Source: an uncultured Lentisphaeria bacterium
Lineage (GTDB): Bacteria > Verrucomicrobiota > Lentisphaeria > Victivallales > UBA1829
Direction of reading: 5' to 3'
Length of the DNA stretch: 64,000 nucleotides
Assembly: GCA_905197955.1 (NCBI GenBank)
Contig: CAJKAR010000004.1
Coordinates: 62,001-126,000 of the forward strand
The translations under genes were made by a program, and so were the position numbers. The notes beneath the pieces are model-generated. The model was given only the letters and a program-made list of their open reading frames with translations. It did no database searches and was not told where the DNA came from. Shown here piece by piece: positions 9,057 to 18,151 of this stretch. Position 1 is the stretch's first letter. Each line of letters starts with the position of its first letter.

Positions 9057-9464
9057 ATGAAAACGTATTGGAAAGCAAAATCTATTTTAACAGAGAATGA
9101 AAGAGTCTTTTACAGGATCCTTGCGGAACGATTAGCTGCAGAACATATCCTTTTATGCAAAGTAAGAATGGAAGATGTGATTCACGTTGACTTCAACCTG
9201 AAAAATCGAAATTTTGCAGCATATCAGAGTGCAAGAGGGAAAATGAAAAACAGGCATTTTGATTTTGTCATCTGCGATGCGAAGACTCAGGAAATTCAGC
9301 GAATCATTGAACTGGATGGTTGGACACACAGGAAAGACAGTGAGGCGGAAGCGGATAAATTCAAGGATGAGGCCTGTGCGGAAGCAGGTTTGAAAATCAT
9401 TCGAATCGATTATCAGGAAATGAATTATCCGGAAGAGATGCTTCAGAAAATCGTAAGAGGGTAA
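9057..9464 (+). CDS. DUF2726-type PD-(D/E)xK nuclease-like protein
   Basis: 135 residues. The pattern HFDFVICDAKTQEIQRIIEL, then DGWTHRKD, and later EAGLKIIRIDY matches DUF2726/DUF559-type domains, which have a restriction-endonuclease-like fold: an Asp in the FDF strand, Glu-Leu-Asp in the central strand, then an Arg-Ile strand. Such domains occur in Vsr-like or stand-alone proteins whose targets are mostly unknown. There is no methylase or helicase partner beside it. A purine-rich ribosome binding site (GAGAGAGG) precedes the ATG by five bases. It follows the AT-rich gap, suggesting it may have been acquired. It converges on the PHP gene. Confidence 0.75.
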   Translation: MKTYWKAKSILTENERVFYRILAERLAAEHILLCKVRMEDVIHVDFNLKNRNFAAYQSARGKMKNRHFDFVICDAKTQEIQRIIELDGWTHRKDSEAEADKFKDEACAEAGLKIIRIDYQEMNYPEEMLQKIVRG

Positions 9465-9474
9465 GAGGGGAACC

Positions 9475-10335
9475 TTAAAGAATATCTCTTGCTCCCCTGC
9501 CCTGTTTTTGAGATTCAAGGAGTTTTTCTGCCACTTCTCGATTGACGATCTTAAGACCTAATCGGTTTGCAAGTTCTTCGCATTCATTATATTCCAAAAG
9601 TAGATGGGAGGGATGATGTGCATCGCTGCTGATAACGACTTTGGCTTTGTTTTCCGCAGCGAGTTCCCAGAACGGTTCCCATGGATAACGATAACGGTCT
9701 TGTCCATCTATTTTGAATTTGCCTCTGCGGACTCCGTTTGCATTGATTTCCAAAGGAATATCGCGTTCAACAGCTAGAGATATGATCTCCTGAAACCCTT
9801 TTTTCACTTCCGGAGTCATCCGTTCCACCATGCAGGCGAAACCATCCGGATGAGCTAAAAAAGCAATCGGAAGGTGTTCCATCGTATCCAGAGTCTGGCG
9901 GAAAAAAGCCTGGATGACCTCCGGATTTCCCCATGATTCCGAATAAAAAGGATAGATTGTTCCATCCGGCATTTTCACAAAATGAGCAGCACCAATCAGA
10001 TAATCCAACCCCACCTCCCCCAGAAGATAATCGGAATAGAATTCTTTTCCAAGATCGGGGCAATACTCCACTTCAAGTCCGGCAAGGACGTGCAGATCTG
10101 GGAATTTAGCTTTTGCCGCTTCAACCTCGCGGCGATATGTTTTCAGTTCTTGAAAGAACATTCTAGAGCCATGATAGCGTTCGTCGGGGAACGGCGCATG
10201 ATCGGAAAAACCCAGAATTTCAAAATTCTGTTCCAATGCGGCGGCACAATAGTCTTCCGGCAACCCAGAGGCATGACGGCAATGAGCGGTATGGGTATGC
10301 AGATTAACCTTTTTTTCCGAATAATTCTTTTCCAC
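9475..10335 (-). CDS. PHP-family phosphatase, histidinol-phosphatase-like
   Basis: 286 residues, GTG start at 10335 with AGGAA just upstream. The trinuclear-metal PHP motifs are all present: NLHTHTAHCRHASG (His13, His15, His18), GFSDHAPFPD, HFVKMPDGTIYPF, FLAHPDGFACM, PLEINANGVRRG and VISSDAHHPSHL. The pattern is that of HisJ/HisK-type histidinol-phosphatases (histidine biosynthesis). However, it is the last gene of a hydrolase/glycosyltransferase operon with no his gene in sight, so another phosphoester substrate is possible. Its start lies 14 bases after the stop of the GT39-like gene. Confidence 0.82.
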   Translation of the reverse strand: MEKNYSEKKVNLHTHTAHCRHASGLPEDYCAAALEQNFEILGFSDHAPFPDERYHGSRMFFQELKTYRREVEAAKAKFPDLHVLAGLEVEYCPDLGKEFYSDYLLGEVGLDYLIGAAHFVKMPDGTIYPFYSESWGNPEVIQAFFRQTLDTMEHLPIAFLAHPDGFACMVERMTPEVKKGFQEIISLAVERDIPLEINANGVRRGKFKIDGQDRYRYPWEPFWELAAENKAKVVISSDAHHPSHLLLEYNECEELANRLGLKIVNREVAEKLLESQKQGRGARDIL

Positions 10336-10349
10336 TTTTCATTCCTGTA

Positions 10350-12089
10350 TTATTTTTGTCTTCTGACAAAAAGTTCATACTGATTTTTCCCTGCACGAAA
10401 ACTTCGCCGGAAGAGGTATCCCATTTTCTCCAGAGTTTCCGCGGAAAATCTTCCGGGACGGCAGACAATGTAATCCGGAGTGAGCTTTCCTTCCGCGAAC
10501 AAGGGGTCTGCCAGAGATATGGTCTGGCCGCCGGAAAGGAATCCAAGCTGCGGAAATTCCGACAGAACCGCCGGAAGACGATTGGTCTGAAACTCCTGAT
10601 CGGACCGTTTTTCCCGAAGAAAGGTCTTAGGGCCATGATAATCACTCCGGATGTAATCGGAAATTGTGAAAAGAGCGATTCGCTCCGAACTTTTGCTGCG
10701 GGACGTATAGGTTTTAATCGTCCGTTGAAACGCATAGAGATACAACCCGATGCATGGAATCAGATACAGCAGAACAATCACTCGATGATCCAGCAGGAAT
10801 TTCAGTCGCGATGCAAGAGTCTGATAAATCCAGATTGCACCATAGGCACTCCAGCCGAATTCCAGAGCAACCACCGTAATCAGATAACGGCGCGAGATGT
10901 AAAAATGATTGTCTGAAATGCGAATCTGAATCACCAGCAGAAGCGCATGAAGCAGAAGCGAAATCAGAAGGATGGTTTCAATCGGCGTCCATTCCCGTTT
11001 ATGGAATCGCAGCGCAATTCCCAGCAAGGCGAGAATCCCCAGCGGAGGGAAAAATCCACCGATCAGACCGGAGAAAAATTCCTTGTAAATGCCATCATAG
11101 GTATCTGTCGCATTGATTTCCGGAAGAGCGGATGCCATTCCATGCAGACGTTTTTGTTCCAGTTCCGGACCGGTCGGTATGGAATGCACAGCGGTAGGAG
11201 CAGAAGTCGTTGGAGCGGAATGTTTTTCCGAAAATGTCGGTGCCGCGGAAGCTGACTGCGTACTGGTGATTCCTCCCCTCCCCTTGTTGTCTGACGGCTG
11301 TGCGGCCGGTACTTCTTGAGTGGCTGGCATATTCCTTTTCGGTGGATCTGCCGGCAGAACTCTTTGAATCAGAGCCACATAACGGATCTCAGGAACAAAA
11401 TATCCGGTTATCTGGAACATATAGATCAGCCATGGAGAGATCAGCAACAGAGCAACCGCTCCGCAGAGACAGCTTCTCCATGGAAATCGTAATCTGCATC
11501 GACTGATCATTTCCATGCACAGGACGGTCAATCCAAAGAGCCCGGAATAGACCGGTGCCTCTGTTCTGGTCAGCGCCAACAGAGAAATCGCAGCCCCCAG
11601 AAACAGATAGTTTTTCAAATCTGTCCGCTTCCGATATATTTCGACAAGCAGATAGACGCAGAGAATAAAGAAGAACCCTTTTGCTGAATCACGGAGTCCG
11701 GATGCTCCATATCGCAGCGGAATCGAGGCAAAAGCCGACATCAGAAGCGCCGTTCTAGCAACCGGTGCCGAAAAACAGTTGCGGAAAATCCCGTACAGAG
11801 GAAAGATCTGCAATGCAAAGAAAAGTGTCGAAACCAACTGAAGCGCAAAGAACGCCCCTGCCCCCGTCACCCAGGCCACGACTCCGGCAATCAGAGGAAC
11901 CAGCGGAGAAATACGAGGATGAAACACCATTGCCCAATCCCCTTCTGTGAAGGAGATGACAATACTGCCGTAACGCGCAATATCTGACTCCGGCATCACC
12001 GTGAACAGTGCCAGAATTAAACTCAGCAGAAATGCCAGAACAAAAATGCAGAACGGATAGTGGCGTAATAAAAACTCTTTGCGAAACAT
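10350..12089 (-). CDS. GT39-like multi-pass membrane glycosyltransferase
   Basis: 579 residues with about ten membrane segments. The first periplasmic loop holds MPESDIARYGS, matching the acidic catalytic motif (Asp-Glu or Glu-x-Asp) of ArnT/PMT-type enzymes, which use polyprenyl-phosphate sugars to decorate lipids or proteins on the outer face of the inner membrane. The final 90 residues are a soluble tail. Residues 247-308 are a Pro/Ala/Ser/Thr-rich low-complexity stretch inserted in a periplasmic loop, which I do not know from this family. AAGGAG precedes the ATG at 12089. It sits between the GH106-like gene (18-base gap) and the PHP gene. Confidence 0.7.
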   Translation of the reverse strand: MFRKEFLLRHYPFCIFVLAFLLSLILALFTVMPESDIARYGSIVISFTEGDWAMVFHPRISPLVPLIAGVVAWVTGAGAFFALQLVSTLFFALQIFPLYGIFRNCFSAPVARTALLMSAFASIPLRYGASGLRDSAKGFFFILCVYLLVEIYRKRTDLKNYLFLGAAISLLALTRTEAPVYSGLFGLTVLCMEMISRCRLRFPWRSCLCGAVALLLISPWLIYMFQITGYFVPEIRYVALIQRVLPADPPKRNMPATQEVPAAQPSDNKGRGGITSTQSASAAPTFSEKHSAPTTSAPTAVHSIPTGPELEQKRLHGMASALPEINATDTYDGIYKEFFSGLIGGFFPPLGILALLGIALRFHKREWTPIETILLISLLLHALLLVIQIRISDNHFYISRRYLITVVALEFGWSAYGAIWIYQTLASRLKFLLDHRVIVLLYLIPCIGLYLYAFQRTIKTYTSRSKSSERIALFTISDYIRSDYHGPKTFLREKRSDQEFQTNRLPAVLSEFPQLGFLSGGQTISLADPLFAEGKLTPDYIVCRPGRFSAETLEKMGYLFRRSFRAGKNQYELFVRRQK

Positions 12090-12107
12090 CCAGACTCCTT
12101 CCGATCC

Positions 12108-15100
12108 TTAAAGAAAACGTTCTGCTCCGAAGCGCAGGAAACAGAAATCCTTGTTCCAAACCACTGGGGTCCAAGGAGTAAACACTCCTGGATCTTTATA
12201 AAAAGTTCCGGGGGAAACTCCAAGACATTCCCCCTCTTCCAGATGCAGAGGCCCCAGCATATTGCGCAGAGAATTTGTCAATTCGATTTCCAAAATATTT
12301 TTTCCAGCTTTCAGTACGCCGTCTGGAATCGGCAAAATGTAATCCGGACGTACCATCACGCCGATTTCCGTTCCGTTGATCCGGATGGAAGCCGCGTGCG
12401 CAAACAGATTGCGGAATCCGACAACGGTTTTCTCCCCTTCCCTTCCCTTCTCCAAATCAAAATATTGGCGCAGGGTGATACTTCCTGCAAAAAACGGAAA
12501 ACCGGAGGCCTCTATATGTTCTATATCAACGGATTCCGGCAGAGCCTCCAGACGGAAGGTCCCTTGATATCGTACCGCATTCCGTTCCAGCGGCAGGAAA
12601 ATGCCGTCGGTTGCCACACCGAATTTTCCACAGAGATAGACGGCTTCAATCTCGGTCTGAAACGAGAGTTTGTTCTTTTCCGATTCAAAGATTTTCGAAG
12701 CATCAATTCCCGCGTAAACCTCCGGATCCTGATGAAACGTCAGTTCCAGCTCAATCGTATTTTTCCCATGAATGACAGCAGAACCGATTTCCACCCGTTC
12801 AAATGCCTGATCGGCGAAGAACCCGTTCGAGCAGTTGGAAATCCGGACTCCGTTCACATGGATTTCATACCGTTCCGGATGTTCCAGAAGAAGAGAAAGC
12901 GTTTGCCCTAGCGGATAGCTCTCCCCGACAAGAAAATCAAAAGTCAGTTTTACCGGAAGATCGCACCGCCGTTTCAGCAATTCATCCTGAATGGTCAGGA
13001 CATATTCCCGGCTGAACAGCAGTTTTCCGTCAATTTCGCATCGACAAAACTCCAGCGTAAGCATGTTTTCCGAACATCTGGCAATTTCGAACCTTTGCGG
13101 CAGATAGAGCTTTTTCCGTTCTTTCTTTTCCGGAAGCGGAGCGGAGGAAACCTTTTCGTTTCGAACAAGAAGCAGCAAATCGCCAGCGGCTTCAAAGCGA
13201 TGTTCGATGCGGAGCATTCCATTGCTTTCTTTTGAAAAACAGACCGGCTCAACACGTCCACTTTCCGGGTCAAAACGTTCAACCCCCTCCCCTGAAAGGA
13301 AGATGGTTGTTTCGAACGATTCAAAACGCCAGGTGTTGACGTAGTAGTAAAGAACGGCGCTTCGACCGTCGAAATCATCAAAGAAACGCCGGGTCGCATG
13401 GATCGCTGGAATCTGTTCCGTCTGTTGAAAACAACGTTCCGGAGGGGTATCTTTTCTGACCACAGAAAGCGTTCCTGTCAGGGCAAGAGCTCTGTCTGCC
13501 AGCGCTTCGGGTGAGTCGAAAAATTCGATCTGATCCAGAAGCGGCAGATTATCCGTCCGGATTCCATCCACAAAGAAGCCGGAATCCTCATCGTTCCGCT
13601 CCGCGAGAATCACCCCTCCGGCACTGGCAAATTTTTCCAGAAGCTCAAGTTGCTTCGAGGAGAGATTCAGCAGTTTCGGCAGAATGACCAGCTTGTAGGA
13701 TTGTGTCCCGATTTTCAGTACTGCTCCATCTGTCGAGCCGTATTGTTCCATCAGGGTCTCATCCCCGTAATGATGATCAATATGAAGATCTGCCAGAAGC
13801 TGGGAAAGCGACTCAAACGCATGGGAATAACGCATAATTTTCTCGCTTGTGCGAGTATTATAAAGAATATGCGCCGTTGTTATAGCATGAAGCAGAAGAA
13901 CTTCTGTCTGAATAGAACCATTTGCCAAAAGTACGCCGATGCGGGAAACGGCATCATTGAACATCCGGTAATATTTCCACCAGGGCTGATGAAGGAAAAG
14001 GGAGGCCGGATAATCCCGTTTCCGGATGCCGCGCAGAGAATATCCCTCCAGATGCTGGCAGATCAGATTGATCCCGTGAACCATCTGCCACTGACAGAGC
14101 CACTTCAAATCAGCGAAACTCACACCCCAGCCACAGAGAGCAAAGGTCTCGGAAAGAATCTGGCGCTGACCGCACTGGGCGGCCGCGCTCGCAAGCTGAA
14201 GAGGTGTTGCAAGAGAGGTAAAGTTGCGTCCGAGCGCATCCATTCCGGGAATGTGGTAGTACTGATACTGCGGCATGACAGCGCCGTTGCTTGTCAGCTG
14301 GCTGAGATAATTGTCTTCGCAGACCTGATGTCCCGTGAGCTTCCAGCCATGAGCGGAACACCACTCATGAATCGGCTTCAGAAAATGATTCATGAAAAGC
14401 CGTGTCACCAGCCGCCAGAAGCGATACCGTGTCCGTTCGCATCCTTCCAGATCCAGCAGAAGCTGAGGCAGAACGTCCAGCAGCTCTTCTCCGTAGGCCT
14501 TCCGGTATTCATTCTCCAGGACAAACGACCACGGGATGCCGTTTCTGGAAATCTGCGGCTCATCCGTAAAGAATCCGCTCATGGCGGCTCGTTCCGCATT
14601 ATCCAGCGTGTCGTAATATTTCTGATGGACCGACTTCAGGAACTCTTCGGTCACGGCAAGATCAAGGGTATCTACATAATAGGGATTCACATCGTATCGG
14701 CAGAGCAGCACTTCCGGAAGAGATGCCGCAAATTCTTCGGAAATCCGTTTCCCCTCCGGAGAATAAAGAGCAATGAGATTGGCATATTCCCGGAACGCTC
14801 CCCCGGAACTCTTCTCACAGCGCAGATATTTCTGCTGATATTTGACTCCGAGCGCGTTGACCAGGCCATTGCCGAAACCGCTGGGCCATCCGTTTTCATC
14901 GTAAGCCCACGCTTTCATTCCGAGCCGTTCGGCATCATGAATACAGTTTTTGGTAGCGGAGAACCACTCTTCTCCGAGATATTCTGTAAGCAGTCCCCCG
15001 CGGGCATGCATGAAAAAACCGCCAATTCCAGCTTCATACATTGCTTTGATCTGGCGGGAAAGTTCTTTGTTTTCCAGTCTGTCGTTCCAGCTCCAGAATG

Positions 15101-15152
15101 GTACCGGCCTGTATTCCGGAGGCGGATTTGCTGCGAGGTCCGCAATTTTCAT
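12108..15152 (-). CDS. GH106-like alpha-L-rhamnosidase family hydrolase
   Basis: 1014 residues, no signal peptide, so probably cytoplasmic. The N-terminus reads PVPFWSWNDRL, then GIGGFFMHARGGL, YLGEEWF and AWAYDENGWPSG, a set of motifs characteristic of the GH106 alpha-L-rhamnosidase group. A candidate catalytic acid is Glu198 in FFTDEPQI. The C-terminal 350 residues are beta-sandwich regions resembling carbohydrate-binding or galactose-binding folds. GH106 enzymes remove rhamnose from pectin and related glycans; members of the wider family have other activities, so the substrate is tentative. It is the first gene of a three-gene operon with a recognisable promoter upstream. Confidence 0.72.
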   Translation of the reverse strand: MKIADLAANPPPEYRPVPFWSWNDRLENKELSRQIKAMYEAGIGGFFMHARGGLLTEYLGEEWFSATKNCIHDAERLGMKAWAYDENGWPSGFGNGLVNALGVKYQQKYLRCEKSSGGAFREYANLIALYSPEGKRISEEFAASLPEVLLCRYDVNPYYVDTLDLAVTEEFLKSVHQKYYDTLDNAERAAMSGFFTDEPQISRNGIPWSFVLENEYRKAYGEELLDVLPQLLLDLEGCERTRYRFWRLVTRLFMNHFLKPIHEWCSAHGWKLTGHQVCEDNYLSQLTSNGAVMPQYQYYHIPGMDALGRNFTSLATPLQLASAAAQCGQRQILSETFALCGWGVSFADLKWLCQWQMVHGINLICQHLEGYSLRGIRKRDYPASLFLHQPWWKYYRMFNDAVSRIGVLLANGSIQTEVLLLHAITTAHILYNTRTSEKIMRYSHAFESLSQLLADLHIDHHYGDETLMEQYGSTDGAVLKIGTQSYKLVILPKLLNLSSKQLELLEKFASAGGVILAERNDEDSGFFVDGIRTDNLPLLDQIEFFDSPEALADRALALTGTLSVVRKDTPPERCFQQTEQIPAIHATRRFFDDFDGRSAVLYYYVNTWRFESFETTIFLSGEGVERFDPESGRVEPVCFSKESNGMLRIEHRFEAAGDLLLLVRNEKVSSAPLPEKKERKKLYLPQRFEIARCSENMLTLEFCRCEIDGKLLFSREYVLTIQDELLKRRCDLPVKLTFDFLVGESYPLGQTLSLLLEHPERYEIHVNGVRISNCSNGFFADQAFERVEIGSAVIHGKNTIELELTFHQDPEVYAGIDASKIFESEKNKLSFQTEIEAVYLCGKFGVATDGIFLPLERNAVRYQGTFRLEALPESVDIEHIEASGFPFFAGSITLRQYFDLEKGREGEKTVVGFRNLFAHAASIRINGTEIGVMVRPDYILPIPDGVLKAGKNILEIELTNSLRNMLGPLHLEEGECLGVSPGTFYKDPGVFTPWTPVVWNKDFCFLRFGAERFL

Positions 15153-15187
15153 AACAAAAAGTCCTTTCCTGCTGATTTTCTGTCACA

Positions 15188-15215
15188 AATATAGCACGGA
15201 TCACGCATGAGACAA
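15188..15215 (-). promoter_or_regulatory. Putative promoter of the GH106-GT39-PHP operon
   Basis: On the minus strand, TTGTCT (15215-15210), 16 bases, TATATT (15193-15188), about 35 bases upstream of the ATG. AGGAAAGGA lies between promoter and start. Confidence 0.45.
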
Positions 15216-15352
15216 GCCGGAAAAAAGAAAAAACAGAGTCCCCGGATCATTTTGCCGGACAGACGAATCCCTCTCCAGCTCCCCTTTCCGGAAAAAGCCC
15301 CTCCCCCTCCATGATTTTCCGAAAAGCTCTATACCCGGATTTTCCGAAGGTT

Positions 15353-16450
15353 TCAAAGTACGGAATCTGCAATTCTTTTTTTCAGGAATTCCAAGGCCTC
15401 TTTTTCGGGAAGAGTCTGGACAACAGCGCCGTTCTGGAACACAACAGCCTTGCCATCACCTCCGGCGAGCCCCAGATCCGCATCCGACGCCTCTCCGGGA
15501 CCGTTGACGACACATCCCATCACGGCAATTTTTTTCAGACCGATCCGTTTTCCCTCCGCCTTCAGACTTTGCACAAAATCATTGACTTCGGTTGCCAGCG
15601 CTTCGAGGTTGATCCGGGTGCGTCCGCAGGTCGGACAGGATACGATTTCCGGTTTCGCTTTCCGCAGTCCGGCTGCTTCCAGAATAGCAAGCCCGGCGAT
15701 AATCTCCTGCAGGGGATCCGCCGTTAAACTGACCCGCATGGTCTCGCCGATTCCCTCCATCAGCAAAGTCCCGATTCCGACCGAGGATTTTACGATTCCG
15801 ATCGAAGGCGGTCCTGCTTCCGTGATTCCGATATGAAGCGGAATATCGGAAATCTTCGCAAAGTACCGGCACGCGGCAACTGTCGAGACAACCGAACTGG
15901 ATTTCAACGAAACTTTCACCTGCGTAAATCCATATTGTTCCAGAAGCTGCACCTGTTCCAGAGCGGCTTCCGCCAGAGCCTGCGCCATTGCGTCCATCCG
16001 GTTGAGTCCCGATGCCAGTTTCCGCTCCAGCAGTCCTTTCGGCAGACTGCCGGAATTGGCTCCGACCCGAATCGGAATCCCCGCTTCTCCGGCGGCTTCC
16101 GCCACCGCGCGTACCCGATCCGCTGATCCGATATTTCCCGGATTGATACGAATCCCGTGAATCCCGGCGCGGATCGCTCCGAGCGCCAGCCGATAGTCAA
16201 AATGAATATCGGCAATCACAGGAATCGGCGATCCGGCAAGGATTTCCGGCAGAGCATTCACGGCGGCCTCATCGGGAACCGCACAGCGGATGATGTCGCA
16301 TCCCGCCGCGGCAACCCGGCGAATCTGAGCCAGAGTTGCCGCGGCATCGGCCGTGTTTGTGTTTGTCATTGATTGCAGCGAGACGGGCGCACCGCCGCCG
16401 ATCGCCACACTGCCGATCTTAATTCTTCTTGTCTTTCGAGCCGGAAACAT
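15353..16450 (-). CDS. ispG: 4-hydroxy-3-methylbut-2-enyl diphosphate synthase
   Basis: 365 residues. IspG (GcpE) converts methylerythritol cyclodiphosphate to HMBPP with a [4Fe-4S] cluster, the penultimate MEP step. Visible are PVSLQSMTNTNTADA, VIADIHFDYRLAL, GIRINPGNIG, the cluster cysteines Cys272 and Cys275 in SCPTCGRT and Cys313 in MGCVVNGPGEA, with Glu320 beside the cluster. It is the short bacterial form without the extra domain seen in plants and chlamydiae. Its ATG lies inside the end of rseP (32-base overlap), marking coupled translation. It is the last gene of the operon that begins at 21142. Confidence 0.96.
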   Translation of the reverse strand: MFPARKTRRIKIGSVAIGGGAPVSLQSMTNTNTADAAATLAQIRRVAAAGCDIIRCAVPDEAAVNALPEILAGSPIPVIADIHFDYRLALGAIRAGIHGIRINPGNIGSADRVRAVAEAAGEAGIPIRVGANSGSLPKGLLERKLASGLNRMDAMAQALAEAALEQVQLLEQYGFTQVKVSLKSSSVVSTVAACRYFAKISDIPLHIGITEAGPPSIGIVKSSVGIGTLLMEGIGETMRVSLTADPLQEIIAGLAILEAAGLRKAKPEIVSCPTCGRTRINLEALATEVNDFVQSLKAEGKRIGLKKIAVMGCVVNGPGEASDADLGLAGGDGKAVVFQNGAVVQTLPEKEALEFLKKRIADSVL

Positions 16451-18143
16451 CGGTCTTCTCCGTTTTTACCTCTGCGGCATTTGCCTCTTTGATGCTCTGT
16501 TCCAATGTCGCCCGGGAAACTGCCGGAGCCGAGAAGGAGGCAATCACCCGCTTGACATCATAGAACGAAACAAACAGCATAAAAGCAACAAGCAGAGCAA
16601 CAAACGCCATTGTAATCGGTTGAAGAATCTTCGGCGAAACCGGTCGGCGGAAGAGAATCTCCAGGAAGGCCAGCACCACATGTCCACCGTCCAGAACCGG
16701 GATCGGCAGCAGATTGAACAATCCCAGACTGAATGTAATCAGAACAACCAGATTCAATCCCTGAATCAGCGATCCCTTGTAGACCGAAATGTAAAGGACC
16801 CGTCCGATTCCGATCGGTCCGCTCAGATGCTTTGCCTGAATGGTTGTGTGCTGTTCCGTCAAACCGAGCTTATTGCCGAGACTCACGCCAAGACTGCGCA
16901 GAGATTTCACGGACATATCGATTACATGCATAAACTGTTCCCACGGAGTCGGATGCGCCAGATAGGCATATTCGATTCCAACATCATTGAACCGCAGGAA
17001 CGCGGGGGCGAATGCAAGATCAATGAGTTTGCCGTCGCGCCGGACTTTCATTTTCAAGACGCTTCCATCGGATTCGTTCACAAATTTCTGACAGTCGGAA
17101 GCGGCGGTCAGTTTCACCCCGTTGATTTCGACGATTTCATCGCCGAGTTTCATCCCGTTTTTCTCCGCGGGCATTCCTTTTGCCAGTCCGATGACCTTCG
17201 GAAGCGGATCCACGGGACGGAACGTGATTCCGAGCAGATAAACGCCTTTTTTCCCTTCGATTTCAATCGGATTTGGAACAATGTTCTTGATTTCGACCAG
17301 TTTGCCGTCGCGTTTTACGACCATGTCAAAACTCTTTGCGGCACTCATTGTGGTAAGCTGTTCGAATTCAAGCATATCGGAGACTTTCTGTCCGTTGACG
17401 GAAACAATCTCGTCATTGTTCTTCACTCCTGCCTTGGCAGCCGGAGAGCCTTCCACCGGATAGAGTTTCAGCGGAAGTTTCGGCATGAAGAACGGATAGG
17501 CAATCTCGTCGGCAGGACTGACCTTCCGATTCACAATCGGCTTGTAGGAGACAACGAATTCCTTGTCTCCGCGGCGGACATCCAGTTTCACATCGCCGAT
17601 CGTGACCAGAATTTCCACGATGAAGTCGTTCCAGGTGAAATTGACATCCTTGCCGTTGATCTTTGTAATCACGTCGCCTTCCCGGAGTCCGGCGTTGTAT
17701 TCCGGACTGTTCTTTTCGATCGCGGCAACCTCAATCGTTTTCAGAGTGGGACTGTCCTTGGGGATTCCGCAGATCCAGATGACACAGGCAATCAGAAATC
17801 CGAAAATAATGTTGAAGAGCGGTCCTGCCACCACCGCCAGAATCCGGTCGAACGGTTTTCCTTTCGGCAGAACATTTCCTTTTTCATCCTTGGCCTCTCC
17901 AGTTGCATCGATCTGCGGAATCTCGACGTATCCGCCGAAAGGAATCCAGCCGATGCGGTATTCCACTCCTTTGTAATGGAATCCCCATGCCTTTTTAAAT
18001 CCAATGGAAAAGGCAATCACATGAAATCCGCGCCATTTTGCCACGAGAAAGTGTCCCAGCTCATGCACAAAAACGCAGAGTCCGAAGAAAAAGACCATGA
18101 ACACCGCGGATCCGATAATGGTAAGCAAATGCGAGAAAGTCAT
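16419..18143 (-). CDS. rseP: Site-2 membrane protease (RseP family) with three PDZ-like domains
   Basis: 574 residues. Zinc metalloprotease of family M50 that cleaves within membranes, as in RseP-type release of anti-sigma factors. HELGH at 27-31 supplies the zinc ligands and LDGG at 484-487 the third ligand (Asp485), on separate membrane segments. Between them lie three PDZ-like modules: about 134-200 (AGLREGDVITKING), 222-290 (AGVKNNDEIVSVNG) and 305-380 (NGMKLGDEIVEING). E. coli RseP has two PDZ domains in about 450 residues, which explains the extra length here. It follows dxr by eight bases and overlaps ispG. The dxr-rseP neighbourhood is common in bacteria; the substrate is unknown. Confidence 0.92.
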   Translation of the reverse strand: MTFSHLLTIIGSAVFMVFFFGLCVFVHELGHFLVAKWRGFHVIAFSIGFKKAWGFHYKGVEYRIGWIPFGGYVEIPQIDATGEAKDEKGNVLPKGKPFDRILAVVAGPLFNIIFGFLIACVIWICGIPKDSPTLKTIEVAAIEKNSPEYNAGLREGDVITKINGKDVNFTWNDFIVEILVTIGDVKLDVRRGDKEFVVSYKPIVNRKVSPADEIAYPFFMPKLPLKLYPVEGSPAAKAGVKNNDEIVSVNGQKVSDMLEFEQLTTMSAAKSFDMVVKRDGKLVEIKNIVPNPIEIEGKKGVYLLGITFRPVDPLPKVIGLAKGMPAEKNGMKLGDEIVEINGVKLTAASDCQKFVNESDGSVLKMKVRRDGKLIDLAFAPAFLRFNDVGIEYAYLAHPTPWEQFMHVIDMSVKSLRSLGVSLGNKLGLTEQHTTIQAKHLSGPIGIGRVLYISVYKGSLIQGLNLVVLITFSLGLFNLLPIPVLDGGHVVLAFLEILFRRPVSPKILQPITMAFVALLVAFMLFVSFYDVKRVIASFSAPAVSRATLEQSIKEANAAEVKTEKTDVSGSKDKKN

Positions 18144-18151
18144 CTGATTTT

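Noticed and set aside
13650..15194. 514-codon plus-strand open frame opposite the GH106-like gene
   Set aside because: Antisense shadow; no start context and no domain signal.
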